This document shows, one piece after another, positions 1 to 4,596 of a DNA stretch of 6,561 nt. Position numbers and translations under genes: made by a program. Source of the stretch: an uncultured Ruminococcus sp. (GTDB lineage: Bacteria; Bacillota; Clostridia; Oscillospirales; Ruminococcaceae); contig CAMNMO010000165.1 of assembly GCA_946544695.1 (NCBI GenBank), positions 1 to 6,561 on the forward strand, read 5' to 3'. Numbering within the stretch: position 1 is the stretch's first letter; each line of letters starts with the position of its first letter. The notes beneath the pieces were generated by a model. The model saw nothing but the letters and a program-made list of their open reading frames with translations, did not search any database and had not been told where the DNA came from.

Positions 1-68
1 GCCGTAATGCATGTTCAAACCTTTGTATTATGCAAAAATTGATTTCCGTGAAAATCAGGTGAAAGCCC

Positions 69-97
69 TTTACATTTTGTTTAAAATGTGATATAAT
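69..97 (+). promoter_or_regulatory. sigma-A-type promoter of prmA, extended -10
   Basis: The -35 is TTTACA (69-74), one mismatch from consensus. After a 17-nt spacer comes a perfect -10, TATAAT (92-97), preceded by TG at 89-90, which makes an extended -10. Transcription should start near 104, leaving a leader of about 55 nt that is AT-rich and has no obvious structure. The spacer carries a perfect inverted repeat, listed separately. This is a sequence-based prediction, but the match to consensus is strong. Confidence 0.85.
72..89. promoter_or_regulatory. possible operator: perfect dyad in the prmA promoter spacer
   Basis: ACATTTT (72-78) and AAAATGT (83-89) form a perfect 7-bp inverted repeat around GTTT. 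The dyad overlaps the last three bases of the -35 and the T of the extended -10 TG, so a protein bound here would compete with RNA polymerase. The sequence shows the symmetry. That a repressor binds it is inference, and AT-rich promoter spacers can be symmetric by chance. Confidence 0.4.
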
Positions 98-158
98 AAA
101 CAAAACATTATTGATTTTTGATAATTGTTATTTTATTCCATTTTGAAAGGATCTTACT

Positions 159-1130
159 ATGGACTGGGTCGAAGTAGATATTTTTACTGCAACCGAGGGT
201 ATCGAACCCGTAACAGGCTGCCTGCTGGGGCTTGGCATAAACGGCTTTGTGATAAAGGACGCCGCAGATTTCGAGGAGTTTCTCAGCGATAAAAGTGTAA
301 ACTGGGATTATATCGATGATGACCTCATGGGTCTTAAAAACTGCGAGACCACCGTTACCGCTTATCTTCCCAAAAACGCACAGGGGCTTGATTACCTTGA
401 AGCTGTCAAGGCTGAACTCAAGGCGCTGAAAGCCCGTGATACCGAAGGCGCATTCGGCAGACTGGAGTATGAGCTGAAAAATGTCCGTGAGGAGGACTGG
501 GCGAATAACTGGAAGCAGTATTTCAAACCGCTGGAGATAGGCGGCAAGCTGCTGATAAAGCCCAGCTGGGAAGAAGTACGTGAGGGCGAGACCAGGAAGA
601 TACTGGAGATCGACCCCGCATCAAGCTTCGGTACGGGACAGCACAACACCACACAGCTTTGCCTTGAACTGGTTGAGAAGTATCTTTCGGACGGTGACCG
701 TGTGCTTGATCTTGGCTGCGGCAGCGGTATACTTTCCATAGGCGCAGTGCTGCTTGGTGCAGACAGCTGCACCGCTGTGGATATAGATGCAAACTCTGTG
801 AAGATAGCTTCCGAGAATGCCGAGAAAAATCACATCAGCGGCGATAAGTACCGTGCGCTGTGCGGCAATGTCATAGATGACAGTGCGCTGGTCGGTGAGA
901 TAGGCAGCGGTTATGACCTGCTGTGTGCAAATATAGTTGCAGATGTTCTTATAGGTATGAGTGGACTGTTCGCAGGCTTTTTGAAGCCGGGCGGCAGACT
1001 GATAGTCTCGGGAATAATCGACATGCGCAAGGACGAGGTGCTTGATGTCATCAAGGCACAGGGCTTTGAGATGACCGAGATAAGAGAGAAGGAAGACTGG
1101 GTAGCGGCAGCGTTCATCGCACCGCAGTGA
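159..1130 (+). CDS. prmA: ribosomal protein L11 methyltransferase PrmA
   Basis: This 323-residue cytoplasmic enzyme uses S-adenosylmethionine to methylate ribosomal protein L11. Residues 1-120 form the substrate-recognition half (starts MDWVEVDIFT, ends EEDWANNWKQYF). The family signature DPASSFGTGQHNTT lies at 152-165. SAM motif I, VLDLGCGSG, is at 182-190, the acidic motif AVDID at 206-210, and the catalytic-region stretch ANIVADVLI at 257-265, followed by LKPGGRLIVSGI at 275-286. Its length is near that of Bacillus PrmA (about 311) and somewhat above Escherichia coli PrmA (293), so it looks complete. The ATG is preceded by AAAGGA (146-151) with a 7-nt spacer. In many Firmicutes prmA is followed by the 16S rRNA methyltransferase gene rsmE; here a PII-like gene follows instead. 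Identification is firm from the motifs. Confidence 0.97.
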   Translation: MDWVEVDIFTATEGIEPVTGCLLGLGINGFVIKDAADFEEFLSDKSVNWDYIDDDLMGLKNCETTVTAYLPKNAQGLDYLEAVKAELKALKARDTEGAFGRLEYELKNVREEDWANNWKQYFKPLEIGGKLLIKPSWEEVREGETRKILEIDPASSFGTGQHNTTQLCLELVEKYLSDGDRVLDLGCGSGILSIGAVLLGADSCTAVDIDANSVKIASENAEKNHISGDKYRALCGNVIDDSALVGEIGSGYDLLCANIVADVLIGMSGLFAGFLKPGGRLIVSGIIDMRKDEVLDVIKAQGFEMTEIREKEDWVAAAFIAPQ

Positions 1131-1134
1131 TAAA

Positions 1135-1161
1135 AGGCGGGTCAATGAGAGATGCCCGCTT
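1135..1161 (+). other. RNA hairpin between prmA and the PII-like gene
   Basis: An 8-bp stem pairs 1135-1142 with 1154-1161 around an 11-nt loop, with a GCGGG/CCCGC core. Two of its pairs are G-U and are valid only in plus-strand RNA. No U-tract follows, so it is not a standard intrinsic terminator. It could be a processing or stability element that sets the relative expression of the two genes. Confidence 0.4.
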
Positions 1162-1216
1162 GATATAGACAGCGATAGATGATGTGATAGTGCAAGAGAG
1201 AAAGGAAGTGCTTAAA

Positions 1217-1555
1217 ATGCAGCTGTTGTTTTTAGTGATAAAGAGGGTAGAATTGGTGGACGAGATAATGCATTCGCTTGCCTCGGCAGGTATAAGGGGC
1301 GGCACCTGCATTGACAGCATGGGTATGGCAAAGTCCATATCGGATATGGATAATCTGCCGATGATAGGCGTGCTGCGTGCACTGCTGAGCGGTGAGGACC
1401 CCGACCAGAAGGGCAAGACCATATTTGTTGCCGTTCAGGACGATCAGGTGCAGACCGCAAGAGATGCCATCGTCAGCGTAACGGGCGACCTTACACAGCC
1501 AAACGCAGGTGTGCTGTTCGGCGTGCCCATAACCTTTGCTGAGGGGATAAACTGA
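1217..1555 (+). CDS. divergent PII-like (GlnB/GlnK-fold) protein
   Basis: This is a 112-residue cytoplasmic protein of PII size. The N-terminal pattern MQLLFLVIKRVELVDEIMHSL, then AGIRGGTCIDSMGM (24-37), fits beta1-alpha1-beta2 of PII-type trimers. KTIFVAVQDDQVQTARDAIVSVTG (67-90) and NAGVLFGVPI (96-105) fit the second half. The T-loop region (about 37-50) is short and has no counterpart of the uridylylated tyrosine. The B/C-loop glycine-lysine nucleotide-binding signature is also missing. A canonical nitrogen sensor is therefore unlikely, and ligand and partner cannot be named. I prefer the ATG at 1217, which has AAAGGAAG (1201-1208) upstream, over an in-frame GTG at 1184 that would add 11 residues without a good ribosome site. 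It lies 86 nt after prmA with no promoter visible between, so co-transcription is likely. Confidence 0.75.
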   Translation: MQLLFLVIKRVELVDEIMHSLASAGIRGGTCIDSMGMAKSISDMDNLPMIGVLRALLSGEDPDQKGKTIFVAVQDDQVQTARDAIVSVTGDLTQPNAGVLFGVPITFAEGIN

Positions 1556-1572
1556 TAATAGATCAAACACCG

Positions 1573-1603
1573 AGCCTGACAGTGATGTCGGGCTTGTTTT
1601 TTT
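1573..1603 (+). terminator. intrinsic terminator of the prmA/PII-like unit
   Basis: AGCCTGACA (1573-1581) pairs with TGTCGGGCT (1586-1594) around a GTGA loop. One U-G pair is valid only in plus-strand RNA. A run of seven T follows at 1597-1603. It begins 17 nt after the stop codon of the PII-like gene. Confidence 0.9.
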
Positions 1604-1609
1604 GTCATC

Positions 1610-1647
1610 AAAAAAGGTCTTTCTGCAAGCTTACAGAAAGACCTTTT
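1610..1647 (-). terminator. intrinsic terminator of the minus-strand transpeptidase/lipoprotein unit
   Basis: A perfect 14-bp inverted repeat pairs 1612-1625 with 1634-1647 around an 8-nt loop. On the minus strand the stem is directly followed by a T6 run (1615-1610), and it starts 15 nt after the lipoprotein stop codon. On the plus strand it ends in TTTTCGTTATT, so it may also act as a backup terminator for the convergent unit. Confidence 0.9.
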
Positions 1648-1662
1648 CGTTATTATGTTATG

Positions 1663-2295
1663 TCATATTTCGTCCTCGGCGGGTGCGACTATCACCAGAC
1701 CTATGTAGCTGTCGATGACGCCCTTTCTCACAAAGAACATATCGTAGTCGCCCTCGGTGGATATGTCTGATGCCACACACATTCCGCCAATGTCGCCGTA
1801 ATACTCCCTGTCGGGGGTGTTGCCCAGCGTATTTGAGCAGCCGTCCTGCTCGCTGAGTTCCAGCAGCCTGTCCTCATCGAGAGTTGTAACATCAAGCTCG
1901 TCGTCATGCCTGATGATGTACACATTCCACGGATCATCCACATCAGTGTCCAGGTACATCTCAAAGACCTCGTCCAGCTCGAACTCATACAGCGGCGGTT
2001 CTTTGGTGAAGCCTTCCTCAGCCATCGTGTCGATGGTATCCACATTCTTCCAGACCGACTGTGATTCCAGTATCAGTCCGTTTATGACAGACGGTGAGTT
2101 GTCATCGAAGTTTTCCAGAACTCCCGGTTTGTAGTAATCCTCCTCGCCGCCTTCATCTTCCTGAGTTTCGGCAACGCTGCTCGTCTTGCTGACTTTTTTC
2201 GGCTTTGTCTTTTTCTTGCTGCCGCCGTCCGAACATCCTGCCAGAGCCGTAAATGCCATGGCAAACGATACTATCAAAGCAAATTCTTTTTTCAT
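1663..2295 (-). CDS. acidic lipoprotein of unknown function
   Basis: This is a 210-residue protein with a type II signal peptide: MKKE, a hydrophobic core (5-19), and the lipobox LAGC at 18-21, so Cys21 should be lipidated and the mature protein anchored outside the membrane. A Lys/Ser-rich linker (26-40, KKKTKPKKVSKTSS) and an acidic stretch (43-53) precede a globular region of about 60-205. That region is rich in Asp and Glu, has two cysteines (153 and 173) that could pair outside the cell, and ends in strand-like segments (DMFFVRKGVIDSYIGLVIVA, 185-204). I do not recognise the family. AAGGAG (2302-2307) sits 6 nt from the ATG. It is the second gene after the L,D-transpeptidase, 56 nt downstream, which suggests a cell-envelope role. 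Existence of the gene is well supported; function is unknown. Confidence 0.85.
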   Translation of the reverse strand: MKKEFALIVSFAMAFTALAGCSDGGSKKKTKPKKVSKTSSVAETQEDEGGEEDYYKPGVLENFDDNSPSVINGLILESQSVWKNVDTIDTMAEEGFTKEPPLYEFELDEVFEMYLDTDVDDPWNVYIIRHDDELDVTTLDEDRLLELSEQDGCSNTLGNTPDREYYGDIGGMCVASDISTEGDYDMFFVRKGVIDSYIGLVIVAPAEDEI

Positions 2296-2351
2296 AGCAG
2301 TCTCCTTATAGCGGTATGGACTCCGTCATTTCAGCCTGTTCGCCGTACTCT

Positions 2352-4145
2352 TTACCAGTATGCGAAAACGGGCGTATCATAAGAAACGTTATTGTATATA
2401 TATTCAGCTGCATCGTAAGGCATGTTTATGCAGCCGTGGCTGCCCCATGTTGCCGACTGATACTTTGTTCCGCCGAACACGCCGTTCTGCCATGACGCAT
2501 CATGGAAGCCTATGCCTATGGTGCTTATATAGTTCCAGAACTCAACATAGGAAGCGTAAGAATGTCCGTCAGAACTGCCGACCAGAGTCTTGCCACGTTC
2601 CTTCAGCCACAGCTTGTATACGCCCGCAGGTGTATTTCTCGACTCACTGGGGTAGCCCGATACGATGTCGCATTCCATCTTGACTTCGCCGTTCTCGTAA
2701 TACCACAGGTGCTGCGCTTCAAGGTCAACATCGAAGTATGTATCGCTGAAATCCTTTGTGGGAGTCAGCCAGTCGGGATTGCAGGTGTAGCTGTAAGTGG
2801 AATCCGGGTTGACATACCATATCGCATCTGTCTTAACAGACTCGCCTTCTTCAATGGCATTGACGATAAAGTTGGTCATGCCCTTCTGGTCGAGCCACCA
2901 GCCGTAGCAGCCCTGTCCCTGAGGTATGGTTATCAGACCCTTGTTGGTCGCATTGAACTCTCTGTCCTTGCCGAAGGTGTCGTACTTGTCCGCCAGCAGT
3001 TCAACGTAGTGTTCCACCGCATCACGGTCTACCGACAGCGTTTCAACAGGTGCGTCCTCATCAAACTCCACCCATTCCATTATCTGGCTGCCGTCTATCA
3101 GTTCGGTATCCAGTATGAAGTCAAAGCTTATCTGCATATTGTGCAGATTGTTCAGCTTGTCGCATTCTTCGTAGAGGTCGTCCGACTTTATCTTGGCTGT
3201 TTTGTAGCAGTCCAGCGAACCCACTGCAATGTCGAAATTCAGCTTATCCAGTTCGCTTTCCACGTAATCGTAAAGCAGCTGTATCTTCTCCTCGTCGACA
3301 GTGTCGCCGTCCACCTCAGCCACAACGCTGAAACTTCCGTTGTCGTTCTGGGTTATGTAAGCGTCCTTGGGTGCTGTCACCTTCTGGTCCTTGAGAAGCT
3401 TGTGTGCCAGCAGGTCCTCCAGCTTTTTCTTGTCATAGCTGAAATCGCCCTCAAGGTCATGTTCCTCCTTGTCGAACTTGGCATTCAGCCACTTGTCGTG
3501 GTCCTGACCGTTGTAAAGTTCATTTATGGCAGCCTCGGTGTTGTCAACATAGCCGATGTCGGCAAGCTTGATGTTGAAGCCCGTGCCGTCCTTCTTGGTT
3601 ATGTAGACAGTTTCGGGTATGACTGCCTTCTTTTTCAGTTCAGCCACTGCCTGTTCCTTGTCCATGCCGCCCACATCGACGCCTGCCACGTAGGTGTTGT
3701 CAAGGAAAGTATCCTCGTAAGTCTTTTTGCCTGCAAAGTATATGCCGCCTGCGCATAATGAGCCCGCAACTATGATAGATGTGCATATAAGCATCACCTG
3801 TGTGCCTGTCATGCCACGCTTCTTTTTCTTCTTTTTCTTTTTTGCCGCAGTGCTGCTCTTGCTTTTCGAGGAAGACTTTTTGCTGCTGCTGCCCGATCTT
3901 TTTGTGTGGCTGCCGCTGCTGCTTTTCTTCCTGCCTGATGAACTGCTGCTGCGTGAAGCGCTGCCTGAAGCTTTTTTCCTTGCCGTTTTAACACCGCCCG
4001 ATGAACTTGCGAACGCAAAGTCATCAAAAGCATCCTCTCCGAAATCCGTCACGCCTGCCGCACCCGCCGATAAGTTGTCATCGTCATCGGTGAACGCCAT
4101 GTTGCGTGCTATCATTCTGGCAAGGTCTTCTTTTCTGTTCTCCAT
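2352..4145 (-). CDS. membrane-anchored L,D-transpeptidase (YkuD) with peptidoglycan-binding domains
   Basis: This 597-residue enzyme should form 3-3 (L,D) peptidoglycan cross-links outside the membrane. Residues 1-50 are a cytoplasmic segment with acidic patches (TDDDDN; DFGEDAFDDF). Residues 52-110 are a Ser/Lys/Arg low-complexity tail ending in eight lysines (102-109). One membrane segment spans about 114-138. AGVDVGGMDKEQAVAEL (154-170) begins the extracellular part. Two PG_binding_4-like stretches follow, near 245-302 and 375-437 (CYGWWLD at 413-419). The YkuD domain fills about 470-597, with His548 in GFHDASW and SHGCINMP at 569-576, so Cys572 is the nucleophile. The architecture resembles Enterococcus faecium Ldtfm, with a much longer cytoplasmic tail. 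An in-frame ATG at 4241 would add 32 residues, but 4145 is preferred because GGGAGG (4161-4166) precedes it, although 15 nt away. It heads an operon with the lipoprotein gene. Confidence 0.93.
   Translation of the reverse strand: MENRKEDLARMIARNMAFTDDDDNLSAGAAGVTDFGEDAFDDFAFASSSGGVKTARKKASGSASRSSSSSGRKKSSSGSHTKRSGSSSKKSSSKSKSSTAAKKKKKKKKRGMTGTQVMLICTSIIVAGSLCAGGIYFAGKKTYEDTFLDNTYVAGVDVGGMDKEQAVAELKKKAVIPETVYITKKDGTGFNIKLADIGYVDNTEAAINELYNGQDHDKWLNAKFDKEEHDLEGDFSYDKKKLEDLLAHKLLKDQKVTAPKDAYITQNDNGSFSVVAEVDGDTVDEEKIQLLYDYVESELDKLNFDIAVGSLDCYKTAKIKSDDLYEECDKLNNLHNMQISFDFILDTELIDGSQIMEWVEFDEDAPVETLSVDRDAVEHYVELLADKYDTFGKDREFNATNKGLITIPQGQGCYGWWLDQKGMTNFIVNAIEEGESVKTDAIWYVNPDSTYSYTCNPDWLTPTKDFSDTYFDVDLEAQHLWYYENGEVKMECDIVSGYPSESRNTPAGVYKLWLKERGKTLVGSSDGHSYASYVEFWNYISTIGIGFHDASWQNGVFGGTKYQSATWGSHGCINMPYDAAEYIYNNVSYDTPVFAYW
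3816..3992 (-). repeat. low-complexity Ser/Lys-coding tract in the transpeptidase gene
   Basis: Residues 52-110 of the transpeptidase are almost entirely Ser, Lys, Arg, Gly and Ala, ending in eight consecutive Lys codons written as a mixture of AAA and AAG. The tract lies just inside the membrane segment. Such basic tails can bind anionic lipid, nucleic acid or partner proteins, and this tract may vary in length between strains. Its antisense reading is rich in Leu and Phe and generates spurious open frames. Confidence 0.8.
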
Positions 4146-4160
4146 ACGAAAATAAACTAT

Positions 4161-4166
4161 CCTCCC
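4161..4166 (-). promoter_or_regulatory. ribosome binding site of the transpeptidase gene, unusually distant
   Basis: GGGAGG on the minus strand is the only strong Shine-Dalgarno match upstream of the ATG at 4145, but the gap is 15 nt instead of the usual 5-9. No ATG, GTG or TTG lies at the ideal distance in frame. This decides for 4145 over 4241, whose nearest purine-rich stretch (GGGAGAG) is about 24 nt away, but it leaves initiation looking weak or regulated. Confidence 0.55.
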
Positions 4167-4176
4167 AAAATTTGCC

Positions 4177-4199
4177 GCATATATCAAACTGCATATATC
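4177..4199 (-). repeat. tandem nonamer GATATATGC in the transpeptidase leader
   Basis: On the minus strand GATATATGC occurs at 4199-4191 and again at 4185-4177, separated by AGTTT (14-nt period), ending 11 nt before the Shine-Dalgarno. A related GATATGC is present on the opposite strand at 4210-4216 and can pair with the 4191-4196 copy. It may be a binding site for an RNA- or DNA-binding regulator; no family match is claimed. Confidence 0.45.
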
Positions 4200-4271
4200 T
4201 CCCGCCCCTGATATGCTGTCGGTAAAGGCAGAAAAACGCATGCCGTTTAATATAAAAAATATTTCTCTCCC

Positions 4272-4297
4272 GGATAACTGTCATGTTACAGCTATCC
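4272..4297 (-). promoter_or_regulatory. 5'-terminal mRNA hairpin of the transpeptidase operon
   Basis: Minus-strand GGATAGCTGT pairs with ACAGTTATCC around a 6-nt loop, a 10-bp stem. The single non-Watson-Crick position is G-U in minus-strand RNA but A-C in plus-strand RNA. The predicted transcription start is 4297-4299, so the hairpin occupies the extreme 5' end of the message. It could stabilise the transcript against 5' decay, or act at the DNA level as an operator just downstream of the -10. Confidence 0.6.
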
Positions 4298-4304
4298 ATT
4301 CTCT

Positions 4305-4333
4305 ATTATACAACATTTGCTCTGCTTTTTCAA
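4305..4333 (-). promoter_or_regulatory. sigma-A-type promoter of the transpeptidase/lipoprotein operon
   Basis: On the minus strand, TTGAAA (4333-4328) and a perfect TATAAT (4310-4305) are separated by 17 nt. The predicted start is near 4298, giving a leader of about 150 nt before the ATG at 4145. The leader holds the 5' hairpin and the tandem nonamer. Confidence 0.85.
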
Positions 4334-4495
4334 TGGTTTTTTGCATAAATTTTCAGGTGATGATCAAGCCTATTTGCGCCGCTTGTCAATATCTGTCCGC
4401 ATATTACTGTGAATGGCATGGGCAGTGCGACAAAATTGTACATAATCAATAAGTTTAAAGGGTTTTTAGTCACTTCTGTTCTAATATCGGATTAA
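4334..4495. other. divergent intergenic core between two promoters
   Basis: The whole gene-free stretch runs from 4146 to 4596 (451 nt) and contains two back-to-back promoters with their leaders. This central part has no believable gene; a 79-codon plus-strand frame crossing it (4213-4452) has no ribosome site and no protein-like composition. The one notable element is CGCTTGTCAAT at 4380-4390, an inverted copy of the 11-mer at 4495-4505 that includes the right-hand -35. Otherwise I see nothing recognisable here. Confidence 0.6.
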
Positions 4496-4524
4496 TTGAC
4501 AAGCGAATAAAATTAAGTTATAAT
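4496..4524 (+). promoter_or_regulatory. perfect consensus sigma-A promoter of the phosphate transporter gene
   Basis: TTGACA (4496-4501), a 17-nt spacer and TATAAT (4519-4524) match the sigma-A consensus at every position with ideal spacing. Transcription should start near 4531, giving a leader of about 66 nt. A second TATAAT lies at 4538-4543 without a -35 at the right distance. I see no clear Pho-box array, but a regulator could act at the inverted 11-mers that overlap the -35. Confidence 0.92.
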
Positions 4525-4556
4525 TTAACTGTAAGTGTATAATGGTTAATATAAGG

Positions 4557-4573
4557 GCAGTCGGGGAGGCTGC
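4557..4573 (+). other. leader hairpin just upstream of the transporter ribosome site
   Basis: GCAGTC (4557-4562) pairs with GGCTGC (4568-4573) around a GGGGA loop. One pair is U-G and is valid only in plus-strand RNA. The loop and right arm contain GGGGAGG, a strong Shine-Dalgarno-like sequence that is not at a useful distance from the start codon. The real ribosome site is the purine run AAAGGAAAGGAAAAGGAAG at 4574-4592. The hairpin may position or protect that site. Confidence 0.45.
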
Positions 4574-4596
4574 AAAGGAAAGGAAAAGGAAGTTAA

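Noticed and set aside
1..12. Possible start of a divergent minus-strand gene (ATG at 12-10 with AAAGG upstream)
   Set aside because: Only four codons would be inside the window, and no good minus-strand promoter is seen between it and prmA. It cannot be tested without sequence to the left.
40..57. TGATTT/AAATCA inverted repeat upstream of the prmA promoter
   Set aside because: Only 6 bp, AT-rich, with no U-tract and no relation to a promoter element. Too weak to call.
1160..1191. TTGATA followed by a weak -10-like sequence as a private promoter for the PII-like gene
   Set aside because: The best -10 candidates at proper spacing do not match TATAAT, so read-through from prmA is the simpler explanation.
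2502..3758. A 418-codon open frame on the plus strand, antisense to the transpeptidase gene
   Set aside because: Its composition (Val, Leu, Phe-rich without domain pattern) is what the complement of the transpeptidase codons yields. The opposite strand has a complete YkuD enzyme with catalytic motif, and the antisense frame has no clear promoter or ribosome site.
3727..4155. Leu/Phe-rich plus-strand frame that looks like a membrane protein
   Set aside because: It is the antisense of the Ser/Lys low-complexity tract (Lys codons read as Phe and Leu). The apparent hydrophobicity is an artefact.
28..4348. TTATGCAAAAA shared between the left edge (28-38) and the minus strand at 4348-4338
   Set aside because: An AT-rich 11-mer match is expected by chance in a window of this length.
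4213..4452. 79-codon plus-strand frame in the divergent intergenic region
   Set aside because: No ribosome site, it runs antisense across the transpeptidase promoter, and nothing in it resembles a known small protein.
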